Origin: Dinoroseobacter shibae DFL 12 = DSM 16493
GTDB lineage: Bacteria; Pseudomonadota; Alphaproteobacteria; Rhodobacterales; Rhodobacteraceae
Direction: 5' to 3'
NCBI RefSeq assembly: GCF_000018145.1
Contig: NC_009952.1
Location: forward strand, 1-64,000
Length of the DNA stretch: 64,000 bases
In this document: in pieces, positions 26,998-36,907 of the stretch
Numbering within the stretch: the first letter of the stretch is position 1
Layout: every line of letters begins with the position of its first letter
Made by a program: the position numbers and the translations under genes
Notes under the pieces: model-generated
The model's input: the letters and a program-made list of their open reading frames with translations, nothing else
Told to the model about the DNA's origin: nothing
The model's database searches: none

Positions 26998-27618
26998 ATG
27001 AGCCGCCCGCATTTCCAGTTCGAAACCGACCTCGCCGCCCGGGGGTATCTGCGCATCGCCGGGGTGGACGAGGTCGGGCGCGGCCCCTTGGCCGGGCCGG
27101 TGATGGCCGCGGCGGTGGTGCTGGACCCGGGTGCCATCCCCGAGGGGCTCAACGATTCCAAGCAGGTGACCGCGAAGCGGCGGGAGGCGCTGGCCGCGCA
27201 GCTGGCGCAGGTGGCCCAGGTCGGTGTCGGGGTGGCGGAGGTGGCCGAGATCGACCGGCTCAACATCCGCCGCGCGGCGCATCTGGCGATGCTGCGGGCG
27301 TTGGACGCCCTGCCCGCGCCGCCGGACATGGCGCTGATCGACGGGCGCGACCGGCCTGATGACCTGCCCTGCGCGGCCCATGCGATCATCAAGGGGGACA
27401 CCAAATCCCTGTCCATCGCCGCCGCGTCCATTGTTGCAAAAGTGGCACGGGATCGGGTGATGACGGCGCTGGCGGCGGAATTTCCGGGCTATGGATGGGA
27501 GACGAACGCCGGATACCCGACCCAGGCCCATCGCGCCGCGCTTCTAGATATTGGGGTCAGCCCACATCATAGACGCAGTTTCCGCCCCGTCCACAATATC
27601 TTGTATCAAGAAAAATAA
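26998..27618 (+). CDS. rnhB: Ribonuclease HII
   Basis: This 206-residue enzyme removes ribonucleotides and RNA primers from RNA-DNA hybrids. The catalytic DExG motif is seen in AGVDEVGRGPLAGPV (about residues 20-34). KGDTKSLSIAAASIVAKVARD and the late YGWETNAGYPT match the family. The adjacency to ccrM is usual in alphaproteobacteria. The start ATG at 26998 lacks a strong ribosome site. Confidence 0.96.
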   Translation: MSRPHFQFETDLAARGYLRIAGVDEVGRGPLAGPVMAAAVVLDPGAIPEGLNDSKQVTAKRREALAAQLAQVAQVGVGVAEVAEIDRLNIRRAAHLAMLRALDALPAPPDMALIDGRDRPDDLPCAAHAIIKGDTKSLSIAAASIVAKVARDRVMTALAAEFPGYGWETNAGYPTQAHRAALLDIGVSPHHRRSFRPVHNILYQEK

Positions 27619-27628
27619 CTAAGCCCTT

Positions 27629-28819
<1,191 letters not shown>

Positions 28820-28879
28820 TCCCCGCATTCCGGGTTACCGCCCGTGCCTGCGGCCCTTGCCGAAGTGGCACGCGACTTG

Positions 28880-28908
28880 CCCCGCCTGCCTGTCAGGCGG
28901 GGTTTTTT
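28880..28908 (+). terminator. ccrM terminator
   Basis: CCCCGCCTG at 28880-28888 pairs with CAGGCGGGG at 28894-28902, followed by six T at 28903-28908. This is a textbook intrinsic terminator, 61 bp after the ccrM stop. Confidence 0.93.
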
Positions 28909-28919
28909 CGTGCGGGGAA

Positions 28920-28941
28920 CAAGCGGTTTCGAAACCGCTTG
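28920..28941. repeat. TTCGAA-centred palindrome, copy 1
   Basis: A 22-bp perfect palindrome with core AAGCGGTTTCGAAACCGCTT, flanked by C and GGG. An identical copy lies at 29032-29053 and related copies at 63662 and 63748. Confidence 0.8.
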
Positions 28942-29031
28942 GGGTCGCGCGGGCTGGGATGGCGCGCGCCGTGCCCGGCCCGGGATAGGCGCTGCGACAG
29001 GGGCGGTGCGGGGCCGTGCCGCCGGGTGCAT

Positions 29032-29053
29032 CAAGCGGTTTCGAAACCGCTTG
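29032..29053. repeat. TTCGAA-centred palindrome, copy 2
   Basis: Identical over 22 bp to the copy at 28920, 112 bp away in the same ccrM-bicupin gap. Apart from these repeats and the ccrM terminator, the gap 28820-29142 holds nothing recognisable. Confidence 0.8.
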
Positions 29054-29142
29054 GTCGGCGCTCGTTGCCCATGTGGGGCGACAATCCCGGGGTCATGGCC
29101 TATTTTCGGGCAAACGGGACAGGTGACGAAGGAAAGCCGAGC

Positions 29143-29814
29143 ATGAAACTGAACGCGGATTTCACCCGGCGCGTGGTGGTGCGCCCCGAGGATTACGCCT
29201 GGGTCGACAGCCCGGCCAGCGGGGTGCAGCGGATGATGCTGGACCGGATCGGCGACGAGGTGGCGCGGGCCACCAGCCTCGTCCGTTTCGCCCCCAACAG
29301 CCAGTTCGACGCCCATAGCCATGGTGGGGGCGAGGAGTTCCTCGTGCTGGAGGGGGTGTTCTCGGATGAGCATGCGGATTACCCGGCGGGGTCTTACGTG
29401 CGCAATCCCATCGGCACCGCCCATACGCCCCATATCGGGCCCGAGGGCGCGACGATCCTGGTGAAACTGCACCAGTTCGACCCGGAGGACACCGAGCAGA
29501 AGGTCATCGACACCCGCGTGGCGGCGTTTCTGCCGGGCGCCGCGCCGGGGCTGAGCGTGCTGCCGCTGCATACGGTGCCGGGGGAGTCGGTGGCGCTGGT
29601 GCGTTGGGCGCCTGGCACGCGGTTTGCCGCGCATCGCCATTGGGGCGGGGAAGAGATCTTCGTGCTGGAGGGGGTGTTCCAGGACGAGCATGGGGATTAC
29701 CCGGCGGGCAGCTGGCTGCGCAGCCCGCACCAGTCCGAACATGCGCCGTTCTCGGAGGAGGGCTGCCTGATCTACGTCAAGACCGGGCATTTGCCGATGC
29801 AGGAAGCGGCCTGA
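29143..29814 (+). CDS. ChrR-like double-cupin protein
   Basis: The 223-residue protein has two tandem cupin domains of the ChrR type. The first (about 20-100) has FDAHSHGGGEEFLVLEGVF, the second (about 125-215) has FAAHRHWGGEEIFVLEGVF. Both keep the His-x-His and Glu metal ligands. ChrR in Rhodobacter uses such a cupin in the singlet-oxygen response, but its N-terminal zinc anti-sigma domain is absent here and no sigma factor gene is adjacent. A metal-binding or stress role is therefore inferred only. GGAAAG lies before the ATG. Confidence 0.88.
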   Translation: MKLNADFTRRVVVRPEDYAWVDSPASGVQRMMLDRIGDEVARATSLVRFAPNSQFDAHSHGGGEEFLVLEGVFSDEHADYPAGSYVRNPIGTAHTPHIGPEGATILVKLHQFDPEDTEQKVIDTRVAAFLPGAAPGLSVLPLHTVPGESVALVRWAPGTRFAAHRHWGGEEIFVLEGVFQDEHGDYPAGSWLRSPHQSEHAPFSEEGCLIYVKTGHLPMQEAA

Positions 29815-29887
29815 GCCAGGCCAATCGTCGCGTTGGGGGTTTCCTCCGGGTGGGGCGGCCTATGTGTCGGACAACAGGAGGTGCGCG

Positions 29888-30529
29888 ATGCAGAAGATAC
29901 TGGTGATCGGTGGCAGCAAGGGGATCGGCCTGGAGGCCGTGAAAATCGCCTTGGAACAGGGGTTTGCGGTACGGGTCATGGCGCGCAAGCCCGAGGCTGT
30001 GGGGCTGGAGCACGCAGATCTGGAACTGGTGGCGGGGGACGCGACCGATGCCATGGCGGTGAGCGATGCGCTGGCGGGGTGCGAGGCGGTGATCTCGGCC
30101 ATCGGCATTCCCAAAAGCCTGCCGGCGCTGGCGCGGCCCACGACGGTGTTTTCCGACGCGACGGCAGTGCTGATCCCGGCGATGAAGGCGGCGGGGATCA
30201 CCCGGCTTCTGGCGGTCACGGGGTTCGGTGCGGGCGAGAGCAACGCGGCCATGAGCACCCTGGAACGCCTTGGACATAAAGCACTTTTGGGCCGCGCCTA
30301 TGCGGACAAGGCGGTGCAGGAGGAGATGATCAAGGGCTCTGGCCTCGACTGGACAATCGCGCGGCCCGGGATCCTGACCAACAATGCGCGGACGGGGCAG
30401 TACCGGGTGCTGAGCGATCCCGCGGAGTGGCGTAACGGGTTGATTTCGCGGGCGGATGTGGGGGATTTCCTGATCCGCGCGCTCAAGGAGGGCAGCCATA
30501 TTCACGACGCGCCGGTGCTGGTGCGCTGA
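29888..30529 (+). CDS. NAD(P)-binding atypical SDR (NmrA/BVR-B-like)
   Basis: This 213-residue Rossmann protein begins with the dinucleotide-binding ILVIGGSKGIG (residues 4-14). DLELVAGDATD follows, then VTGFGAG and the late WTIARPGILTNN, as in NmrA-like and biliverdin-reductase-B-like atypical short-chain dehydrogenases. These often act as redox sensors or reduce flavins or quinones; the substrate is not evident. GGAGG just before ATG 29888 fixes the start. It lies 73 bp after the bicupin gene and may be co-transcribed with it. Confidence 0.86.
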   Translation: MQKILVIGGSKGIGLEAVKIALEQGFAVRVMARKPEAVGLEHADLELVAGDATDAMAVSDALAGCEAVISAIGIPKSLPALARPTTVFSDATAVLIPAMKAAGITRLLAVTGFGAGESNAAMSTLERLGHKALLGRAYADKAVQEEMIKGSGLDWTIARPGILTNNARTGQYRVLSDPAEWRNGLISRADVGDFLIRALKEGSHIHDAPVLVR

Positions 30530-30552
30530 GCCGAAAACGCGCGTCGGGGGCG

Positions 30553-30619
30553 TGTCGGCAAACTGTATGGCAGGTGTATGGCACCTGTCGGGCACCTGTC
30601 GGGCAAATTGTCTGACAAT
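30553..30619 (+). repeat. Six-unit 11-bp phased repeat array
   Basis: Units start at 30553, 30564, 30575, 30586 and 30597 at exactly 11 bp, with a sixth shifted by one base at 30609: TGTCGGCAAAC, TGTATGGCAGG, TGTATGGCACC, TGTCGGGCACC, TGTCGGGCAAA and TGTCTGACAAT. It lies between the convergent SDR and alkB-like genes. It is the same family as the array at 1590-1633. Confidence 0.78.
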
Positions 30620-30652
30620 CCACGCGCGGACCACAGGCCGCGCCCGGTCCAG

Positions 30653-31807
30653 TCAGCGTGGCAGCGGCGTTTCGGCGCGCTTGTAGGGGCCCCAATCCTC
30701 GATCTCGGGGTAGTATTGCCGACGCCAGGCGCGCACGCGGGGGTTCATGATCCGGCGCCAGAGGGGCGGGACCATGGCGGCCATGGTCATCACCGGATAG
30801 CCAAAGGGCAGTTGCGGTGCCTCCTCGGGTCCGTAGGTCTGCAACAGGGGGAAGCGGCGGTCGGGCTTGTAATGGTGGTCGGAATGGCGCTGCAAATTGA
30901 TCAGCAGCCAGTTCGACGCCTTCTGCGCGGCGTTCCAGGAATGGCGCGGCTGCACATGCTCGTAGCGCCCGTCGCCCAGATGTTTCCGGGTCAGGCCGTA
31001 ATGTTCCACGTAGTTGACCAGTTCGAGCTGCCAGATGGCGGTGGCCGCCTGCACGGCGAAGAGGGCAACGCCCGATGAGCCCCCCAGGGCGAAGGCGAGC
31101 GCGAGCCAGCCTGCCTGCAGCGCGGCGTAGCGCCAGAACGGGTTGGCCGGGTGCCAGACAGGGCGGTTGCGGCGGGCGAGCATCGCCGCCTCCGCCCGCC
31201 AGGCCGAGGCCAGGCATTGCCACAGCACACGCGGATAGAACCGGTGAAAGCCCTCGTTGTAACGCGCGGTGACCGGGTCGCGGGGCGTGCCCACGTAGCG
31301 GTGGTGTACCAGCAGGTGTTCTGAGCGGAAATGACCGTAGAGCACCGAGGCCATGAGCAGGTCGCCCAGCCACCGCTCCAGCCGGTTCTTCTGGTGCATC
31401 AGCTCATGCGCATAGGTGATCCCGACCGTGCCGGAGGCCACGCCCATGCCGAAGAACACGCCGACCTTCTCGGCCGCGCCCAGATGGGCGGCGGCGGGCA
31501 CGGTGGCCAGCAGCCAGATCAGCATCGCCGCCTGGAGCGGGAACCATGCCAGGGTGATGGCCCGGTACCAGCCGAGTGCCTCTTCGGGCGTGCCGGTGTC
31601 GGCATTGCCGGTCTCCAGCCCCGCGAGCGCATCCAGCAGGGAAAACAGCCCCCAACTGGCCAGGGGCGGCAGCAGCAGCGCCCAGCCGCCATATTCCGCC
31701 GCCAGCAGGATCGCCGGGAACAGGCCCAGCGACAGCCAGAAGGGCAGGGCCCGGGTCAGGCGGGCCATGCGGGCGGGGGGAATGGAGGCGGTGTCGGGGG
31801 TGCTCAT
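30653..31807 (-). CDS. AlkB-like alkane 1-monooxygenase / membrane fatty-acid-desaturase-type di-iron enzyme
   Basis: This 384-residue integral membrane protein belongs to the AlkB family of non-haem di-iron hydroxylases. The histidine boxes are HELMH (134-138), HLLVHH (164-169) and, near the C-terminus, LQRHSDHH. The diagnostic NYVEHYGL segment lies between them. About six membrane helices are present. It would hydroxylate terminal carbons of alkanes or related chains with electrons from rubredoxin; no rubredoxin gene is adjacent. ATG at 31807 is seven bases downstream of the mutY stop, so the two genes form a minus-strand operon. Confidence 0.9.
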   Translation of the reverse strand: MSTPDTASIPPARMARLTRALPFWLSLGLFPAILLAAEYGGWALLLPPLASWGLFSLLDALAGLETGNADTGTPEEALGWYRAITLAWFPLQAAMLIWLLATVPAAAHLGAAEKVGVFFGMGVASGTVGITYAHELMHQKNRLERWLGDLLMASVLYGHFRSEHLLVHHRYVGTPRDPVTARYNEGFHRFYPRVLWQCLASAWRAEAAMLARRNRPVWHPANPFWRYAALQAGWLALAFALGGSSGVALFAVQAATAIWQLELVNYVEHYGLTRKHLGDGRYEHVQPRHSWNAAQKASNWLLINLQRHSDHHYKPDRRFPLLQTYGPEEAPQLPFGYPVMTMAAMVPPLWRRIMNPRVRAWRRQYYPEIEDWGPYKRAETPLPR

Positions 31808-31814
31808 GGCGTGA

Positions 31815-32909
31815 TCAGAGCGGGGAAGGGAAGCCTGTGTCAAGATGTGCCGCCGCGAGGTCATGGGCCTTGCGGAACACCGTGGGCAGATCGGCGGGGC
31901 GAAAGGCGGCGCGCGGCACGAAGCGGCCCCTTGCGGGCGGGGCGTCCGTGATCGCGGTGCGCAGGGCCAGGCGCAGGTGGAAATGGGTGAAGGTGTGGCG
32001 CACTTCGAGGGCCGGGTCGTGCCAGTCCGCGGCGACCGGGGGGGCGTCGGCGGGCGCCTCCTCGGTCCAGTCGGTGGAGGGATAGGCGAGCATGCCGCCC
32101 AGAAGGCCCCGGTCGGGACGGGTTTCCAGCAGCCAGGCACCGTCCGGGTGGCGCGCGACATAGACCAGCCCGAAACGGGTCGGTTTGGGCTTCTTCGGCA
32201 GTTTGCGGGGCAGTTCGGCGGCGATGCCGGTGGCGCGGGCGACACAAGGGTCCCGCCACGGGCAGATGCCGCAGGCGGGGTTGCGCGGGGTGCAGATCGT
32301 GGCGCCGAGATCCATCACCGCCTGGGCGTAGTCGCCGGGGCGTTTGTCCGGCGTGAGGGCCGCGGCGGCCTCGGTCAGTTCCGGCTTGGCGGGCGGCAGG
32401 GGCGTTTCGATCCCGCGCAGCCGGGCCATGACCCGTTCGACATTGCCGTCGACCACCGTTTCGGGCCGGTCGAAGGCAATCGCGGCGATGGCGGCGGAGG
32501 TATAGGGGCCGATGCCGGGCAGGGCGCGCAAGCCTTCGGCGGTGTCGGGAAAGCGCCCGCCATGGTCCTGCGTCACCACCCGCGCGCATTTCAGCAGGTT
32601 GCGCGCGCGGGCGTAGTACCCGAGCCCCGCCCAGGCGGCCATGACATCGGCATCCGCGGCCGCCGCCAGGTCGGTGACCCGGGGCCAGCGGTCGGTGAAG
32701 GCGCGGAAGTAGTCGCGCACGGCGGCCACGGTGGTCTGTTGCAGCATCACCTCGGAGAGCCAGACGCGATAGGGGTCCGGGCGCGTGCCCGCGGCGCGCT
32801 CGGCAGGCCCCACGCGCCAGGGCATCACGCGGGCATGGGCATCGTACCAGTCGAGCAGGGTGCTGCTCAGCGCCGCCGCCGCCGCGTCGCTCGCGATTTT
32901 TTTATGCAT
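31815..32909 (-). CDS. mutY: A/G-specific adenine DNA glycosylase
   Basis: This 364-residue enzyme removes adenine mispaired with 8-oxoguanine. Glu53 in LSEVMLQQTT is the catalytic acid. LPGIGPYTSAAI is the helix-hairpin-helix and VVDGNVERV holds the catalytic Asp. The 4Fe-4S ligands are CTPRNPACGICPWRDPC (C-x6-C-x2-C-x5-C). The C-terminal NUDIX-like domain recognises 8-oxoG. The gene is divergent from the DUF721 gene, with 85 bp between. Confidence 0.96.
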   Translation of the reverse strand: MHKKIASDAAAAALSSTLLDWYDAHARVMPWRVGPAERAAGTRPDPYRVWLSEVMLQQTTVAAVRDYFRAFTDRWPRVTDLAAAADADVMAAWAGLGYYARARNLLKCARVVTQDHGGRFPDTAEGLRALPGIGPYTSAAIAAIAFDRPETVVDGNVERVMARLRGIETPLPPAKPELTEAAAALTPDKRPGDYAQAVMDLGATICTPRNPACGICPWRDPCVARATGIAAELPRKLPKKPKPTRFGLVYVARHPDGAWLLETRPDRGLLGGMLAYPSTDWTEEAPADAPPVAADWHDPALEVRHTFTHFHLRLALRTAITDAPPARGRFVPRAAFRPADLPTVFRKAHDLAAAHLDTGFPSPL

Positions 32910-32994
32910 TCTGCGCGGTCTCCGTCGCTTCGCCTCTGGTTCTGGGCGCGCATGAGCTTAGACTAGGGTCGAACGCATCGAAAGCGAGCGCGAG

Positions 32995-33507
32995 ATGGCG
33001 ACAGGCACACGGCGGCGCGGCTACGGCTTCCGCCAGACGGGACAGCTTCTGGAGACCCGGATCCGAACGGCGGGGGAGAGCCGGGGCTTCGCGGTGTCCA
33101 AGCTGCTGACCCATTGGGAGGAAGTGGCAGGTCCGGACATGGCGGCCAAGGTGCGCCCGGTGACGGTCAACTACGGCCGCAAGGGGTTCGGGGCCACGCT
33201 CACGGTGCTGACCAGCGGGGCCTTCGCGCCGCTGCTGGAGATGCAGAAGGAGCGGCTGCGCGAGAAGGTCAATGCCTGTTACGGCTACAACGCGATCAGC
33301 CGGATCAAGATCACCCAGACCGCGTCCACCGGCTTTGCCGAGCCGGGCGCGGATTTCACCCCCGCCCCGAGGCGCGAAGGGCCGCCCAAGCCCAAGCCGG
33401 TCACCGAAGCCGCGCGGGCCGTGGCCGGTGCGGTGCAGGACCCCGGTCTGCGCGACGCGCTTGCGCGGTTGGGCAGCAACATTCTGAACAGCAAACATCC
33501 CTCTTGA
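32995..33507 (+). CDS. DUF721 (DciA-like) protein
   Basis: This 170-residue protein has a DUF721 domain in its first 100 residues (LLTHWEEVAGPDMAAKVRPV, then MQKERLREKVNACYG) and a low-complexity Pro/Lys C-terminal tail. DUF721 includes DciA, the ancestral bacterial loader of the replicative helicase DnaB; the role here is inferred from that. The gene lies 11 bp before the dsbA-like gene on the same strand, an arrangement seen in related genomes. Confidence 0.85.
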   Translation: MATGTRRRGYGFRQTGQLLETRIRTAGESRGFAVSKLLTHWEEVAGPDMAAKVRPVTVNYGRKGFGATLTVLTSGAFAPLLEMQKERLREKVNACYGYNAISRIKITQTASTGFAEPGADFTPAPRREGPPKPKPVTEAARAVAGAVQDPGLRDALARLGSNILNSKHPS

Positions 33508-33518
33508 AAGGATCCGTC

Positions 33519-34190
33519 ATGGCTCGGAAACTCACCTCTCTGGCCCTCGGGGTCGCGATCGCCGCTGCGGGCGCCTACTGGTATACCAGCCAGTCCGGTG
33601 TGCCCACGGCCGGTGTCACCCTGAACCCGGTCGGGTCGGTCGAGGCGCAGGAGGTCGATACGTCGGGCATCGTGGAGATGACCCTGGGCGCGGCGGATGC
33701 GCCCATCACGGTGGTGGAGTATGCCTCTTTCACCTGCCCCCATTGCGCCACCTTCCACCAGAACGTGTTTCCGGAGCTGAAGGAGAATTACATCGAGACC
33801 GGCAAGGTGCAGTTCATCTACCGGGAGGTGTATTTCGACCGGTTCGGGCTCTGGGCCGGGATGGTCGCGCGCTGCGGCGGCGAGGAGCGGTATTTCGGGA
33901 TCACCGACATGCTCTATGAACAGCAGAGCGAATGGACCGGCAATGGCAGCCCGGCGGAGGTTGCCGACAACCTGCGCCGGATCGGGCGGGTTGCGGGCAT
34001 GTCGGACGAACAGGTCGATGCCTGCCTGCAGGACGGCGAGAAGGCACAGGCGCTGGTGGCCTGGTACCAGCAGAACGCCGAGGCGGACGGGATCAACTCG
34101 ACCCCGTCCTTCGTGATCAATGGCGAGAATTATTCCAACATGAACTTCCGCGATTTCGCGGCGGTGCTGGACGGGCTGCTCGAAGAATAA
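33519..34190 (+). CDS. DsbA-like periplasmic thiol oxidoreductase
   Basis: This 223-residue thioredoxin-fold protein has an N-terminal signal or anchor (residues 7-22) and the active site C73-P-H-C76 in SFTCPHCATFH. A helical insertion follows, and the cis-proline loop is in STPSFVINGE. It would introduce or isomerise disulfides in exported proteins. GAAAGG upstream fixes ATG 33519. A DsbB partner was not seen in this window. Confidence 0.92.
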   Translation: MARKLTSLALGVAIAAAGAYWYTSQSGVPTAGVTLNPVGSVEAQEVDTSGIVEMTLGAADAPITVVEYASFTCPHCATFHQNVFPELKENYIETGKVQFIYREVYFDRFGLWAGMVARCGGEERYFGITDMLYEQQSEWTGNGSPAEVADNLRRIGRVAGMSDEQVDACLQDGEKAQALVAWYQQNAEADGINSTPSFVINGENYSNMNFRDFAAVLDGLLEE

Positions 34191-34225
34191 GCCCCGCGCC
34201 GGGGAATGTGACGCGCCGCGCGGGG

Positions 34226-35239
34226 TTACAAGCGGCGTGTTGCGTTCGGAAACAGCGTGTCGAGGGCCGCGGTCAGGGCGGTGTCGTCGGCAAGCGCGAG
34301 CCGGACGGGCAGGCTGAGGACCTGGCCGCGCAGCTCGGCCGGCAGGCGGACGGCGTCCTTTTCGGTGGTCACGAGTTGCGCGCCCTGGGCCTTGGCATCG
34401 GCCAGAAGCCGGGTGATCAGCCGCGCGTCCAGCGGTTGGTGGTCGTCCAGCGGGTGGGTGGCGCAGAGGATCACGCCCTGGTCCTGCAGGGTGTCGAAGA
34501 ATTTCTGCGGATGGCCGATCCCGGCGAAGGCGACGGCGCGCAGGCCCTCCCACCGCATGCCGGTCTGCAGCGGGGTGAGCGCGCCGCGCAGGTGGGGCAG
34601 GGTGACGGTGGCAGGCCCCCAGAGCGCGTCGAAGCGGGCTTGCGCCGCGGGGGGGCCGATGGTCAGGAGCAGGTCGGCGCGGGCGAGGCCGCGGGCCACG
34701 GGTTCGCGCAGCGGGCCCGCGGGGATGACCCGGCCATTGCCGAAGCCCCGTTGGGCATCCACCACCACGAGGGAGAGATCCTTGGCGAGCGTCGGGTTCT
34801 GGAACCCGTCATCGAGCAGGATCGCCTGGGCGCCTGCGCCTTCCGCCGCCCGTGCCCCTGCCGCGCGGTCCCGGGCGACCCAGGTGGGACCGAAGGCGGC
34901 GAGCAGCAGCGGCTCGTCTCCCACCTCGGCCGCATCGTGGCGGCGCGGGTCCACGGCGACGGGGCCCTCCAGCCGCCCGCCATAGCCGCGACTGACCACA
35001 TGGGCGGCGATGCCACGAGCGGCGAGGATCATCTGCAGCGCGATCACGGTCGGGGTCTTGCCGGTGCCGCCCGCATTGATGTTGCCGACGCAGATCACCG
35101 GGATGCCGGGCCGGTGGGCGGGCGGCCGGGCCACGCGCCGGGCGGTGGCGGCGGCGTAGAGCGCGCCCAGCGGGGCCAGCGCCCGGGCGCGCCAGCCGAG
35201 CGCGTCGGGGGGCGCGTGCCAGAAGCCGGGCGGGCGCAT
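34226..35239 (-). CDS. lpxK: Tetraacyldisaccharide 4'-kinase
   Basis: This 337-residue membrane-associated kinase phosphorylates the lipid A disaccharide at the 4' position. The P-loop is VGNINAGGTGKTPT (about residues 51-64), and DDGFQN and VVDAQRGFGNG match the family. Its ATG shares one base with the waaA stop (TGATG), so translation is coupled. It is the last gene of the waaA-lpxK pair. Confidence 0.95.
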   Translation of the reverse strand: MRPPGFWHAPPDALGWRARALAPLGALYAAATARRVARPPAHRPGIPVICVGNINAGGTGKTPTVIALQMILAARGIAAHVVSRGYGGRLEGPVAVDPRRHDAAEVGDEPLLLAAFGPTWVARDRAAGARAAEGAGAQAILLDDGFQNPTLAKDLSLVVVDAQRGFGNGRVIPAGPLREPVARGLARADLLLTIGPPAAQARFDALWGPATVTLPHLRGALTPLQTGMRWEGLRAVAFAGIGHPQKFFDTLQDQGVILCATHPLDDHQPLDARLITRLLADAKAQGAQLVTTEKDAVRLPAELRGQVLSLPVRLALADDTALTAALDTLFPNATRRL

Positions 35240-36555
35240 CAGGGGGCTTTGCGCGCGGCGGGCTCGGCGCCGTCGAGCTGGTCGAGCACTTCGGAGAGGG
35301 CCAGGTCGGTGACCTGCGCGCCACGGGACGAGACCTCCCACGCGGCATGGGCCATGGCGGCGGCGTTGTGCGGCGCCAGCAGGTCGTCGATGGTCTCGGC
35401 CAGCGTGACCGGCCCGTCCACCTGCCGCGCGCCGCCGGCCTGGGTCAGCCGGTCATAGATATCGGCGAAGTTGAACACATGGGGCCCGTGGACGATGGCG
35501 GAGCCGAGGGCCGCGGGCTCGAACGGGTTGTGGCCGCCGACCTCGGTGAGGGAGCCGCCGATGAAGCTGACCGGGGCGAGGCGGTACCACAGGCCCAGCT
35601 CGCCCAGGGTGTCGGCGACATAGATCTGGGTGTCGAGATCGACGCTGTCGTCGTCGCTGCGCAAAGCGACCTCCCAGCCTTCGGCGCGCAGGGCGCGGGC
35701 GATCTCGGGGCCGCGCTCGGGGTGGCGGGGCACGAGCACCATCAGGAGCCGGTGCATCCGGCGCACGAGGCTGCGATGCGCGTCGCTCATCATCTCCTCC
35801 TCGCCCGCATGGGTGGAGGAGGCGAGCCAGAGGGGGCGGCCGTCGATCTCGTCGAGGAAGGAGGCGTACTGGGTCTGGGAGTAGGGTAGGAGCTGCGCGC
35901 CTTCCTTCAGGGTGCCGATGGTGCGGAGGCGGTCCTGGGGCGCGCCGAGCCGGGCGAGCAGGCGCATGGTGTCCTTGTCCTGCGCCAGGATGCGCCGGAA
36001 CCGCGACAGCAGGGCGTGGGACAGGCCGCGCATCCAGCGCCAGCGCCGGTAGCTGTCGGGCGACATGCGCGCATTCATCAGCATCATCGGGATGCCCCGG
36101 TCGGCGGTGTCGTGGATCATGCGGGGCCAGAGCTCGCTCTCGATCCAGATGGCGAGGTCCGGTTTCCAGTGGTCGAGAAAGCCCGCGATGGCCGGTTTGG
36201 TGTCCACGGGCGCGAATTGGTGGATCGCGCCCTGGGGCAGGCGGGTGGCCAGCAGTTCGGCGGAGGTGCGGGTGCCCGTGGTCAGCAGGATCGTGGTGTC
36301 GGGGCGTTCCTCGCGCAGACGGCGGATCAGTTCCTGCACCGAGAGCGCCTCGCCCACGCTGGCGGCGTGCATCCAGATCAGCGGGCCGTCGGGCCGGGGC
36401 AGGCCGGGGCGCCCGAGACGTTCGCCGTAGCGGTCGGGGTCTTCCTTGCCGGCCTCGCGACGCTCGGCGATCTTGCGCTCGGCCCAGCCGGTGAGCCGCG
36501 CGTTCACCGCAAGGTAGAGCCACAGGGCGGCGGAGCGGGGAAAGGCGGCGCTCAT
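35239..36555 (-). CDS. waaA: 3-deoxy-D-manno-octulosonic acid transferase
   Basis: This 438-residue GT-B glycosyltransferase adds Kdo to lipid IVA. The N-terminal domain has WMHAASVGEALS and IESELWPRM. The C-terminal domain has the nucleotide-sugar site VSFIGGSLTEVGGHNPFEPA. One N-terminal hydrophobic segment anchors it in the inner membrane. It is followed directly by lpxK; both serve lipid A-Kdo assembly. Confidence 0.95.
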   Translation of the reverse strand: MSAAFPRSAALWLYLAVNARLTGWAERKIAERREAGKEDPDRYGERLGRPGLPRPDGPLIWMHAASVGEALSVQELIRRLREERPDTTILLTTGTRTSAELLATRLPQGAIHQFAPVDTKPAIAGFLDHWKPDLAIWIESELWPRMIHDTADRGIPMMLMNARMSPDSYRRWRWMRGLSHALLSRFRRILAQDKDTMRLLARLGAPQDRLRTIGTLKEGAQLLPYSQTQYASFLDEIDGRPLWLASSTHAGEEEMMSDAHRSLVRRMHRLLMVLVPRHPERGPEIARALRAEGWEVALRSDDDSVDLDTQIYVADTLGELGLWYRLAPVSFIGGSLTEVGGHNPFEPAALGSAIVHGPHVFNFADIYDRLTQAGGARQVDGPVTLAETIDDLLAPHNAAAMAHAAWEVSSRGAQVTDLALSEVLDQLDGAEPAARKAP

Positions 36556-36715
36556 GGGGTGTGGCGCGGGTTGGAGGCGGGCTGGATCACGGGGGGCTCC
36601 GGGCTGGGGTCGCGGCGCAGCCTAAGGGGCGGACATGGGGCGTTCAAGGCAGCATGGGATGCAGGCCGGTGGGCCGGGGTCGCCGCGGCGCGGTCCGGCA
36701 GGGCGGCGCGGGGGC

Positions 36716-36907
36716 TCAGTCGAGCTTGCGCGCCTCGTCCTCGATCATCACCGGGATGCCGTTGCGGATCGGGAAGGCCAGGTGGGCGGCGCGGGAGATC
36801 AGCTCCTGCGCCTCGGCGTCGTAGGTCAGGGGCGCGCGGGTCACCGGGCAGACAAGCGATTCCAGCATGTGGCGGTCGAACTCCGCCTCGATCTCGTCGG
36901 CGCTCAT
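36716..36907 (-). CDS. Trm112-family / YcaR-like small protein
   Basis: This 63-residue protein matches the Trm112/COG2835 family: [16 protein letters not shown], then [21 protein letters not shown]. Only one cysteine of the usual zinc pair set is present, as in many bacterial YcaR proteins. Its start overlaps the LON-domain gene stop by four bases (ATGA). The 160 bp downstream to waaA holds nothing recognisable. Confidence 0.9.
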   Translation of the reverse strand: MSADEIEAEFDRHMLESLVCPVTRAPLTYDAEAQELISRAAHLAFPIRNGIPVMIEDEARKLD

